NCBI RefSeq assembly: GCF_921293095.1
Contig: NC_060251.1
Location: 66,109,585-66,173,584 of the forward strand
Reading direction: 5' to 3'
DNA length: 64,000 nucleotides
DNA from: Ischnura elegans
Lineage: Eukaryota; Arthropoda; Insecta; Odonata; Coenagrionidae
Made by a program: the position numbers and the translations under genes. This document shows, piece by piece, positions 48,425-58,199 of the stretch (its first letter is position 1; every line of letters begins with the position of its first letter). A model generated the notes under the pieces. That model was not told where the DNA came from. It made no database searches and was given only the letters and a program-made list of their open reading frames with translations.

Positions 48425-49715
48425 GAAAACAAGGAGAAATTCTGCGCATGTGACTAATGAACTTCCTCTATGACTGTCAGCACGGATTCCGAAAAGGTAG
48501 ATCCTGCGAAACACTGCTCTTTCTACTTCTTTCTTTCGCGCGCTCTTTCTTCACGATGTTATAAAAGCTGGTGAATCGAAAAGACAGGTTGACACATTAC
48601 TTCTAGATTTTAAGAAAGCTTTCAACACGGTACCTCACAACAAACTTTTATACAAATTACCGTCATGCCGATTAAATGAAAAAGTGGTAAACTGTATACG
48701 CAAATTTTTGAATGATCGTAAACAGTAAGTAGTTCTTGACGGGATTAGCTCTGATGTAATGAGAGTTACATCGGGTGTTCCAAGAGGAAGCGTTATCGGC
48801 CCCCTCTTGTTCATTATATACAGTAATGACCTCTGATCCGAAATTAGCAGTAAAATACGTTTATTTGCTGACGACGCTGTTATCTATCGCGAAATTAGTG
48901 ATCACTCTGACTATGAAATTCTATCATTGGACTTAAACAACGTTCATTGGTGAAGCTAAGAGTGGGGACTCGAAATAATCTGTGAAAATGCATAAGGGTA
49001 CATTTCTTGCGGAATTCGTCCAACTATAACCATGCTTACGCTGTGGAGAGTATCAACATTAAGGCAGCAGACGAAGTGAAGTACCCGGGAGTTACGATAA
49101 CCTCGAACCTCTCGTGGGGATCACATATAAGGAATATTTGCGGCACAGTCCTGAAGAAATTAGGATTCGTCAAGCGTATTGTGGGAAGATTTTCGGATGA
49201 GAAATTAAAATAAAGGTGCTATTTCGCACTCGTCCAACCGCACCTTGAATATGCAGCGAGCGTATGGGATCCGGTGCAGAAAGACTTAATCCGCGAACTG
49301 AATAAAATACAAAGGAAGGCTGCGCGTTTCGTCAAAAACTGCAACGGGTGTTCAGGCAGCGTTACCCAGATGTTAAGCGAATTAGGTTGGGTGCCGCTGG
49401 AGACTCGGAGGCTGCGCGCTAGGCTTAGATTGCTTGAACAATTGAGAATGGATATCATTAAGAGCTACACGGGGAACATAATATTAGAGTCACACTATAT
49501 TTCCAGGTCCAATAGAAGCGATAAATTAAGAGAGATGTTTTGCCGAATGGATAGATATGGGAATTCGTTTTTCCCTCGAACCATAAAGGACTTTAATAAA
49601 CGCTAGTACCAACCTCGTTGGACCACTTTATTTTTGTTTGTAAACGTCTCGTGTCCTAACACCCCCTGCCACACGCCTTTTAGGCGGCTTGTGGGGTATT
49701 ATGTCGATGTGGAAG
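48425..49715 (+). mobile_element. CR1-type LINE, 5'-truncated, degraded
   Basis: Reverse-transcriptase motifs can be read in order with frame changes: QHGFRKGRSCET, then [40 protein letters not shown], then KIRLFADDAVIY with the catalytic F-A-D-D. From 49007 to 49606 a single frame, broken by one TAA at 49211, encodes the C-terminal region (YPGVTITSNLSWGSHIRNI, LVQPHLEYAASVWDPVQKD, RKAARFVKN, LGWVPLETRRLRARLRLLEQ, DKLREMFCRMDRYGNSFFPR). The 3' tail has the CCCCCTGCCACACGCC stem-like segment. Stops at 48726, 48833, 48952 and 49211 and at least one frameshift make it dead. It is the reference for the CR1 pieces at 2.8 and 19.2 kb. Confidence 0.9.
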
Positions 49716-52390
49716 TATAAAATATATTTTTTAAGACCAACGCGTTTGACTCGAAGGGACTCATTATCGGGATAGCCTACTGCCTCTTTTTATCTAGATC
49801 CGGCCCTGGCGGTAGAATTTTTTTTTCTCGCTCTTACATCCGTAGTTCGCTAGTTCTAACCTTGAATTGTAGATGAAGACACCATGGAAATATCGTATGG
49901 AATTGAGAAATAAACTCTAACAAAATAGCCAGCTCAATTTTATTGCCTTGTTTATGCGGCAGTTTGATGTTGTAGTCCTGAAAAGCATTGATATAAAGCG
50001 ATCAGTCCTCGCTGTTTTTTTATAAACGCCCCGAAGCTTTGAAAATAATTTTTTTCGTTAATTCTTACTTATATGTATTGTTATATTTTATATGGACCGG
50101 CCTTTGGTAGAGATTGGACTAGATGCAACGAAAGTTTTGTTCATTTATAAATTAGACCCTGTACTATTTTCATCCCGCTGATTTGATTGCCATAATCAAT
50201 GCTTTCTTGTATACTTACGTGCAAGGATTTTAATCAGATGGGTGCGTACGTTGTATTTAAATTAGGGTTGAATAACTACGCTTTGAGCATAGTGAGAGTA
50301 AGAGTTGAGGATATAGTTACGATTTAAATACACATGAATGGAAATGCAATTTTCAATCTAATAATATTAATAAATAGCAAGTCCATAATGTTTAAATGCA
50401 TTATACTTTGGTATTTTTCCACGATATATTGAGTATCCATAGGTATAGTACTATATTTTGGCAAGTAGTGAGGCATTGATATTTAGTACAATATACTACT
50501 GGTTTACTTTGATGTGGGAGAAAATGATACATATGACAACTTAATCAGTATCTTTTTCGAGCATAATATACATCAGTTTTAAATTACTTTCGGCGAAATT
50601 ATAATCTATGATCATTGTGAATTTAAAATCTTTTGACTTAACGTATGAATTTTCATGGTTCATCATGACCAATAAATAATCTCCCTAAAATTTATAAACT
50701 TATCGCCGTCTCTTAAAGGGATGTGTGTAATGAACTCTCTCAATCATTTTCTTCTATTTCGAATTTAAAATATCCCTTCCGAGATTGGAATGAGATTAGG
50801 TCAAAATTTTAATGTACGGGAATTTTCCCCAAAATCTATTTTACCATGAAAATCTCAAGATGAAAGCGTTTTAGTTCTTTAAAAATCTTATTTTACCTCA
50901 CCGAGAGTTAATTTACGACTGGGAGTTTACTTCCTTCATATATATCAGTGATTTTTTTCTAAGTAGCTTGCAAAGAAAATATCCTTCTTGACGATACAGC
51001 CAAATCTTTTAAGTTAGTTTGAAGCAAGTGATACCTCTGAAAAATAATGGTCGAGCGTGAGTGATTCGTTACTTTAAGCAGAAAAAATATTAATATCTTC
51101 TAAATAAACCCTTTTATTTATTTTTCATCATGAAATTATACGAAATGGATAAATTCGACGGGTTTGCTAGTGATATGCAGAATTTTCTGTTCTGTTCCAA
51201 CCTACTGCACAGAATCCACGTGAGATAGTCTCTCATTCTAAATTGACTCTCTTCTTGCTTCTATCATTCCATTTAAAAAAATAAGTTTCCTTGCTAGCTG
51301 CATGAATAATGTGCTGCCTGAATTGATGCGGAAGTAACATTTCAATAGCGCGTGATAGCAGAATCGCATGTATATTGTACCACTGACGAAAGAATTTGTT
51401 TATTGTAAACAAATGCTTAGCAACAAATCAATATCATGCATTTGCATGTGAATAGATTATCGGGTAATGTTATGGAATGTATTTGGCATGCTTTGAAACG
51501 AGGACCTTAGAGAGTGTGTAATGAATTCAGATGTAGCCTTGAAGAATGTCATCAGGATTCGCTATCTAGGTACATTTATTTATCTTGCAAATATTATGGT
51601 GCAAATATTTTATAAATTTCAATCGTCTGTTGCATTTAATTGTTTTATTTATTAATCTGTTGACTATTTTGCAAAATTTTAGTCTCCGCTAGTTGTGATG
51701 CATGTTATGGGCTGAGGGATATTGACAAATGGAACACATGCTTTATATCCCTAGGTGAGTTTTTAATAGGCATTTTCGCTAAATAAAATTCTCCTATGTT
51801 ATTCTAATAGGTATTTTCACCTCTAATTTGAACTGGTTGTGCTTTTTACGGTAAAATAATTGGGAAAATATTATTTTCGACAATCTTTGATGAATCATAA
51901 ATAGTTCACACGTCTGCGAGTGATGATGTACGTTTCCGTGGAAGAATATTCTCGTTAATTTACTTGACCTTAAAAAGTTTGAAAATAAATTTGATAAAAC
52001 TCAGAAGAAAAATGCATAATATTCCGATTTGAACTTAATGCAACAAGCTGTTGTAAGACGATACGCACTCAGGACTGCAGGAATCCGTAAAATCGATTTC
52101 TAAATTTAATAATTTAAATTTGTTTATTGATTTGTATTTGCTCTTATAAATATTGATAAAATAGCGCCCTTGCGTGACCCCTCACCCGGCGTTTATCATC
52201 TATTCTGGGATCAATTGGAGAAATTTCGAGGCAAGTCCTCAACTTTACCCTATTATCAGGAGGCCCAAACAGTCGGAATTACTGATTTTTGTTATCTGCA
52301 ATCTAAATTTTCTTCTGTTCGTATGCTATATTATTACTATTTTCTCTGATGAAGAATTTTCATGCTCATTTAATTCTATCATTATTTCAG
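49716..52390. other. AT-rich intergenic or 5' flank/first intron
   Basis: No coding frame or repeat with readable ends is seen. AGATCCGGCCCTG at 49789-49801 resembles a hAT-like end. Since the first coding exon of the tetraspanin gene is preceded by an acceptor-like TTATTTCAG ending at 52390, a non-coding first exon and the promoter probably lie somewhere upstream, but I cannot place them. Confidence 0.4.
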
Positions 52391-52399
52391 CTCTCACAG

Positions 52400-52828
52400 A
52401 TGGTTTCGACAGTACAAGGTGTGAGGATCCGCAACTTCTTCGGGCTAGTGCTGGCTTTCCTGGGATCTTTCTCCATCCTATTCGCTCTGAGCCTTGGCAT
52501 CTCCGGGCTCGTGATGTACTTTAGCCAAGGTGACCTCTTCTGGATAGGCAATCCCGTGACAGGCCCGAGTGTGTCCTTCTTTCTCATTCTTGAGGGATTC
52601 CTCCTGGAACTTGCCCTAGCCCTGAGCTTGTTGCTCTTTGGTTACTCAGTTAAAGGCAATCTCCGAGCTTCGCTTATACTATTGAGGAAGGCAAAGACGA
52701 AGCTAGCTGGGAAGGGAATAGAACATTTCCAAGAGGGCATAGAAGAGGAGGAGTTTGATTCAAACAAAGAAATCTCATGGCCGAAGTTAGATAAGTTCAG
52801 AAAAGACTTCGAAACGAAAGCTCCAAAG
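52400..52828 (+). CDS. Tetraspanin coding exon 1
   Basis: Residues 1-143: cytoplasmic N-terminus, TM1, short extracellular loop, TM2 and most of the long TM2-TM3 loop. The acceptor TTATTTCAG ends at 52390, leaving nine non-coding bases before the ATG, so the exon itself likely begins at 52391. It ends in phase 0 at AAG followed by the strong donor GTATGT. An acidic run (EGIEEEEFD, 112-120) follows a basic stretch (LLRKAKTKLAGK, 94-105). Confidence 0.85.
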
Positions 52829-55800
52829 GTATGTGTGGATTTGATGCCTAAAATTACGCCTGGGAATATTTTAGCACACGTTATATGATTTAGTTCTTTC
52901 TCGGCGTATGATATTGGTAAAATCGTCTTGGTTATTCCACTGGGTGACTTGTTTATAAGCCAACGTTTCGATTGCAGAGACAGCCATCGAAACTTTGGCC
53001 TAAAAGCAACTCACGGTGGAAACCCCGACATGATTTCACCTTTTAGCATTCGTTATCGTAAAAAAAATGCTGACAGAAACTGGGAATTTTTACTTTTTCA
53101 AGTTGGCCACCACGATGTAACCAGTGTGATTTCTCAGAGTAGTATCTATTGTTGCTTAATCGACCTGTCTTCAAAAAGTAGTGTTCATTTATTAAATTTT
53201 TCTTAAGCTCATGCGTTTTTGAATGCAAGTTTTGTTACTGTTAAATATAGTAAAAAAATTCTAAAGTGTCCCGAGTTAGAGTATTTTTGTTTTAATAGGG
53301 TAAAGGCATTAGGAAACGAAGGTGTCCCAAGTAAGCGGGAGGTATCTGTAACGTTGAACAGCTCAAAAAAATAATAAATGAGAATGGTGGGTTATGAATT
53401 AAAAATTTTCTTGGTAACTGCAAAGTCGATCAAAAAAGTTTTCGTTGCCATAGCTCGGTAACTAAGGAGTTTCGACCCCACCTGTATGGTACAAAAAATG
53501 CTTAAAATTGTCTCCCCTACCACATTACCACATCCTGAAGCATTTAATATTCTTCCTGAAAAACCCTGTATCATTGCATTAGTACATTGAAACTCCTCTC
53601 CTTTTTTCCAGTGTCTGTGGATCTCCCTGCTGCTCATGTCCGGCGTGAACCTGGGCATCGCGCTTACGTGCCGCATTATGGCCAGTGAAGACGCACCCTC
53701 GGGATTGGGCATGGCCATGAGGAGCTACGGCACGGATCCTAAGGCGCGCAAAGCACTCGATTATGTGCAGCAGAAGGGCGAGTGCTGTGGTGATCAAGTG
53801 TACACGGACTGGCTGAACGTGCAGTGGTGTATGGAAAGAGCGAGCCTCGTACCCAGCGAGGTGGGCATGCCTGGATACGTCAATGTCTGCGGTCCGAAGT
53901 GAGTTCTTTCCCTTTTTTTTAGAAGGAACCAAATAACTGATGATGCTTAAGTCGAAAACGCACAAATTTTAAATTACAGAAATTTCGGGCCAAGCACTCT
54001 GATTGGCCGCTAGTTTTCTCAGTTGCCGGATGCGCTGGACAACTCAAGGCTTCGAATGATTTGCCTGCATTTGCCTTTGCCTGTGTCAAGAGCATCCGGC
54101 AACAGGGCAAACTCGTGGCCTGTCACCCGGTTTGAATCCCCAATAAGTTTTTATGAACATAATTCTCCGGGAAAGCATTCAATCCTTCAAAATGTATTCA
54201 ACATTTACAGCAACTTTCATGACAAAATTCTAGGGTAAACGTAAGGACAAAGCGCATCCGGCAACTGAGAAAACTAGCGGCCAATCAGAGTGCTTGGCCC
54301 GAAATTTCTGTAATTTAAAATTTGTGCGTTTTCGACTTAAGCATCATCAGTAATTTGGTTCCTTCTAGCATCAGCTATCCAGGGTTTAAATTTTGTGGCA
54401 CATTGTTTACCACCCTGTACATTAAAGTGTGGGTATCACAATTAGTGTTTATATTTTGTCAAGAACCCTTGCCCGATAAGCAGCAATATAATATTTCGTA
54501 TTCAGTGCGTACAGTGTCTTCAACAGAAATGCTCACTCTTTTTCGACCTAAACCTCATTAATAATGCTCGTTCCTAAACGAATCAGCTACCCAAGGTTAA
54601 AATTTCATGACATAATTTTTCTCCACCTAATATATAAAAATGAATGTGTGAATATCATTACTTGTGTTTATGTTTTATCATGAATCCTTGCCCGACGAGA
54701 GGCAATGTAGTATTTATGTTTGGTGCTTAAATGAGCTGTCATGAACCCGAGTTCTCATTTCCTCAGACACAGGGACGTGAAGAACGACGTGCCTGGCAGT
54801 TGCTGCACCCCTCGCCGCTCCCCATGCATCCACGACCCCCTTGACCTCTTTGGACTCGGCCTCCTGCACACTGACGGCTGCTCCCGATACATCGAAAATC
54901 AGTTGAAACCCAAGTACATGAGTATGGCCAAGTTCCACCTGTTCCTTGGTATTTACAAGGTTGGCTCTCTTTTCATGGTCTCTCACATGTAATGGGGTAA
55001 GAAGTCAAGGGGTCCAAGTGATCTTTTAAAAACAGAACTAGGTACAAAAATTGATGGACGAAATATGCAAGAACTTGGTGGCCAAGGGACCGAGTGAGTC
55101 CCTGTTCTGAGCTGAAATCGAGTGGAAAATCAAAAGTTGATCCCGTTTGTTTTCTTTATCTAATTTTTGTGACTAACTCTATTTGAAAAAATATCACTCA
55201 CACCCATTGAATTCTCGCCCACTCATATGTAATATAAAATATCTGATTCCTCACATATTTATTTATTTGTATATCTAAGAGGCATATATATTTAAAATAA
55301 ATATGTGTTTGTGGTAAGGTGCTAACCCCTTGTTGTTTAAAAAACTCTATGAGAAATTATTTTGTCAAGAAGTATCTATAAATTACTTAAAATATTTGAG
55401 GCACGTCTTCTACGTTGAAGGTTCATCAGAATAATTAATTCAGCGGCACAGTTCGAAGGCTGCTTCGCATTGGTGACGTTATAGCTCGCCCAAAACTTAG
55501 CCATGAGAGTGTGAACATCATGTATTCAGTGTATGGAGCTAGTTATTTCCTCTTTGCCTCCACTCACACAGTGGATTCAAGTTGGGTGTGACCTTGAGCT
55601 TCGATCAGGATTTCAACCCGTGAGCTTTCTGGTGAGTATCTGAGCACTCTACAAGTTTTCCTCGTCGGTGCTAGTTTTTGAGGGTCCAGAATTATGAGAG
55701 ACGTTAGTTAGTCTCTTACGTTTTTTTTATTCCCGAAGAAGTCAACAGAGGGCGAGATGTCCCTACGAATTACTCCAGAAATAGTTGACTTTGTAGACAG

Positions 55801-57614
55801 AGCTCTCTGCCAAATTATACAAAGATAATCGTAAATCGTAAATCTGCGGAGTTGTTTGCAGTTCCTTAATTTTTAAAATTATTTTAACCATGTTTTAAAT
55901 AATATCTTTATTAAACTTTTTTGAAGTGATGTCTACGAATTTTAGGTTTGAGAGTTATTTTGCGCGCTTACGCAGAAAGATAAAATAGGATGAGAAGGTA
56001 TAATTGGATAAAATAGTCTTATAAGAAGCGCAATACATTGTCAGAGGGAAGCGTGGATGCTGAGGAACAAAGATGAGAATGGGCTTAACGTATTCATGAT
56101 GTGGGGAGGATAATAGAGAAGGCAGGTAGTATGAAGAGGAATAAGAATGATAGAATAAGAAGGATGTCGGATTGGATGTCAGATGACGATGGAATACATT
56201 AGAAAATATGGGAAGGTGACTGAAAACTGGGACAAGAAGTGAGACAGAGGGTATACGTAGAGCGTTTAGTAAACTATGATGGGATGCTGAACTCCTTGTT
56301 GGCGGGTATGCTGTTAGGTAGGTGAAGAAGAGGAAAAGGCTACGAGTTTCATGAATAGAATACGGAGATATATGTCTTACTAGGAACGTAAGTGGACGCA
56401 TCGTTATCTCTTGGTCGGTCGTATTTTTTCCTTTTTTCATGACAAATGCCTTGTCGCAAACATCCGTTATTAGCATGGAATTTAGATTTAAATTTTTGGG
56501 GAAGTTAGAGCATATGTTATTCAAAATTTTCCTTTACCTAAATTGTGAAATGTTTACACCTTTGAAAATACTGAGGTATTTTTTTTATTCTAGAAACTGA
56601 AAATGTCACTGTAAAAAAATCACTGTACTCAATTTTTCCCGATAGTTTCATAGTAATGCCGAAAGTTTTAGCGAGTATTACGCCGCGAAAGAGGCTGCCT
56701 TAGCTAGATCCTATTGAGGAAAGTAACATAGTGGGCGGTAAAAAATACCAGTGTGACTAGTAAAGTGATTCAATACTCGTATTTCTAGTAAACTCATTTT
56801 AATTCAATCTGTTTATTACCTGAAAAGTACCCTTTCGAAATTCCGTCCTCATCCGCAGCTCATCCTAATGGCTCTGGTGTTTTTGCTAAGGCCAAGAGAT
56901 GATCCCCAATCTGAGACTGCGACGGACGACGAGGCAAAAGGTCTCTTGGACGACCTGAATCCCAAGAACTTCGGCCTTTCCGAACTTGTCTCCAAGCCAT
57001 CAACAAAGTCATGGTTCTCGGGACTCGCCAAAAAAGTTAATCCAAAGGCCTCCGATGAGCAGAGCCCAACAGAAGAAAGCAAACCATCGGATATGGAAGA
57101 CAAATCCTCCTCCCGGAAGCAAATTGACTCCAATAAGCTCATATCATCTGCTATTAAATTCACGGATCCTGTAAAGAAGCTACCCAAAATAATAAGTAAA
57201 GAGGCGAACAAGGCTCCTGAGGGTGCAGCGACTGATAAGATGGAGGTCAAGGAAAAGGAATCGGTCGGGATTCAGGCAGCGCCGATCAAGGCATCTAGTA
57301 GTCGTGCTCCAGTACTTAGTAAAATGGACATTCCTGAGGAGAAGAATATTAAGCTGGACCAATCCAGCCCTTCTCGGTCCGCACAGCCGGTTTCAGATGA
57401 TATTAGGAAGAGAGGAATAGATGAGAAGTCGTCCAGGTTATCTAGAACCCGGTCGTACGATTCTAAGCAAGTTAGCCCGCGGCCTAATGTGAAGGGGAGT
57501 TTGTCGCAGTGGTCGAAGCCCTTGTCCGGAAACAAACCAGATTCAGTAGTGGCGCAGATCACCCCATCTAGCAATGAGCAGCGAAAGATCTCACCCATCG
57601 GTGTCGTAAACTGA
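52400..57614 (+). CDS. Peripherin-2/ROM1-like tetraspanin, four coding exons
   Basis: Joining 52400-52828, 53612-53898, 54767-54959 and 56859-57614 gives 554 residues in one frame. Four membrane spans are visible: about 13-41, 58-82, 145-162 and 295-313. The large extracellular loop (163-294) has the tetraspanin CCG at 201-203, QW at 214-215, SCC at 250-252, PC at 258-259 and GC at 276-277, the pattern of peripherin-2/ROM1. Family knowledge: those proteins oligomerise and shape photoreceptor outer-segment membranes in vertebrates; the insect role is not inferable here. Oddities: a ~60-residue cytoplasmic loop between TM2 and TM3 with a run of four Glu, no cysteine at the site of peripherin C150, two extra cysteines (216, 236), and a ~240-residue Ser/Lys/Pro-rich tail. 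Start at ATG 52400, just after an acceptor; an in-frame ATG at 52349 lies within the presumed intron. Confidence 0.9.
52829..53611 (+). other. Tetraspanin intron 1
   Basis: Begins GTATGT and ends TTTTTTCCAG, a good pyrimidine tract. The 3' half has a segment ending in CTGAAAAACCCTGTA (53551-53570 region); its complement TACAGGGTTTTTCAG resembles the end of a mariner-type element, but no opposite end was seen. Otherwise non-coding. Confidence 0.7.
53612..53898 (+). CDS. Tetraspanin coding exon 2
   Basis: Residues 144-239: CLWISLLLMSGVNLGIALTC is TM3, followed by the first part of the large loop with KGECCG and DWLNVQWC. The exon starts at TGT directly after the CAG acceptor in phase 0. It ends after CCGAA, with donor GTGAGT; the split AA/A lysine codon is completed by the next exon. 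Confidence 0.9.
53922..54365. mobile_element. Foldback MITE in tetraspanin intron 2, 444 bp
   Basis: The first ~110 bases and last ~110 bases are inverted copies with few differences: GAAGGAACCAAAT at the left is matched by ATTTGGTTCCTTC at the right, and the match continues through GATGATGCTTAAGTCGAAAA, GGGCCAAGCACTCTGATTGG and GTTGCCGGATGCGCT. Both sides are flanked by TA (53920-53921, 54366-54367), as for Tc1/mariner-type elements. The central part has a further GCATCCGGCAAC word. No transposase is encoded. The left end lies only 24 bases after the exon 2 boundary. Confidence 0.88.
54368..54725. repeat. Duplicated segment in intron 2
   Basis: The stretches 54368-54510 and 54580-54725 share ATCAGCTA(T/C)CCA, GGTTTAAATTT/GGTTAAAATTT, GTG(G/A)(G/A)TATCA followed by TAGTGTTTAT/TTGTGTTTAT, and CCTTGCCCGA(T/C)(A/G)AG. 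About 75 percent similar by eye, 212 bases apart. The first copy abuts the right end of the foldback MITE. Confidence 0.65.
54767..54959 (+). CDS. Tetraspanin coding exon 3
   Basis: Residues 240-303: VPGSCCTPRRSPCIHDP supplies three loop cysteines (251, 252, 259), then TDGCSRY gives C277, and KFHLFLGIYK opens TM4. The acceptor is CATTTCCTCAG. The phase-0 donor after AAG is GTTGGC, a weak site; reading on without splicing gives a stop 11 codons later. The only other nearby GT (GTATTT, 54949) would shift frame relative to exon 4. Confidence 0.85.
54960..56858 (+). other. Tetraspanin intron 3
   Basis: Starts with the weak donor GTTGGC and ends with TCATCCGCAG. A possible tRNA-like SINE head lies at 55600-55672. 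A purine-rich stretch (55960-56400) leaves a 189-codon minus-strand frame open, of low-complexity composition and no family resemblance, so it is not called. Confidence 0.65.
55600..55672 (-). repeat. Possible tRNA-derived SINE head in intron 3
   Basis: On the minus strand TAGAGTGCTCAGATACTC (A-box-like) precedes GGGTTGAAATCC (B-box-like) by about 35 bases. No clear body or ends are visible. Confidence 0.4.
56859..57614 (+). CDS. Tetraspanin coding exon 4: TM4 end and long tail
   Basis: Residues 304-554. LILMALVFLLRP completes TM4 directly after the CAG acceptor, in phase 0. The rest is a polar tail of about 240 residues rich in Ser, Lys, Pro, Asp and Glu with no recognisable domain, probably disordered. 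It holds an acidic start (TATDDEAKGLLDDLNP), an S-W-F-S-G-L segment that could be amphipathic, and Ser-Pro sites. It ends at TGA 57612-57614. Confidence 0.9.
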   Translation, partial: LILMALVFLLRPRDDPQSETATDDEAKGLLDDLNPKNFGLSELVSKPSTKSWFSGLAKKVNPKASDEQSPTEESKPSDMEDKSSSRKQIDSNKLISSAIKFTDPVKKLPKIISKEANKAPEGAATDKMEVKEKESVGIQAAPIKASSSRAPVLSKMDIPEEKNIKLDQSSPSRSAQPVSDDIRKRGIDEKSSRLSRTRSYDSKQVSPRPNVKGSLSQWSKPLSGNKPDSVVAQITPSSNEQRKISPIGVVN

Positions 57615-57619
57615 GCCTA

Positions 57620-57625
57620 AATAAA
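57620..57625 (+). promoter_or_regulatory. Proximal poly(A) signal
   Basis: AATAAA lies five bases after the stop codon. It would give an extremely short 3' UTR, so it may be unused. Confidence 0.35.
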
Positions 57626-58022
57626 AAGCCAGAGATATTCCTGCCAGAGGACCCTTCGGAAACTATATGACTGGTGATCAATTGTTCACAAGATGTGGAC
57701 AGCCATATTTCAACTGAAAATGCATGCAACATCACTTGGAGAAATGTTTTCACCATAGAGTTTGTCTTCTTCCGCCCGAAAAGATAAAATGCTTCATAGC
57801 CTCATTAATGTTATTGACTTTGGTGGAATTCGTTGAGAAAGGGATATTTCGCCAGTTCTGTGCTCATACACAATGCATGTTGCTTATTTATGAACAGGAA
57901 GTACTGATTATGGAGTGTTACTTGTGAATAGCAAGCGCGAATTTGAAGCCGAAGGTTTCAGCGTTTGAATCCTTTCGTAGAAAAATGTTTCCCGTTATTC
58001 TAATCGCATAACTGTATGAGAA

Positions 58023-58039
58023 AATAAATTATGAATAAA
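58023..58039 (+). promoter_or_regulatory. Likely main poly(A) signals of the tetraspanin gene
   Basis: AATAAA at 58023-58028 is followed by a second AATAAA at 58034-58039. They would define a 3' UTR of about 430 bases on the same strand. Confidence 0.5.
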
Positions 58040-58199
58040 TTTTTGACGCTGGCAATGGAATAATATATATTTACAAAAAACAATATACGAAGAATTATGT
58101 CAATCTGTAGCATTTAAGATGGATAAGCCATTTCAAACTTGAATTGAAGTGTATTCTCTGTGGTATTTCTTATGTTTTACTATTAAATTGAAATAGAAT

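Noticed and set aside
52349..52399. Upstream in-frame ATG extending the tetraspanin N-terminus by 17 residues
   Set aside because: The added codons run across an acceptor-like TTATTTCAG ending at 52390, and the resulting MKNFHAHLILSLF stretch does not resemble a tetraspanin N-terminus. ATG 52400 is preferred.
55955..56524. 189-codon minus-strand open frame in intron 3
   Set aside because: It is the complement of a purine-rich stretch, with pyrimidine-skewed low-complexity translation and no domain. It lies in an intron of a well supported gene. I treat it as compositional.
56849..57598. Minus-strand frames of 133 and 108 codons opposite the last tetraspanin exon
   Set aside because: They mirror a real coding exon supported by splice sites, phase and family similarity.
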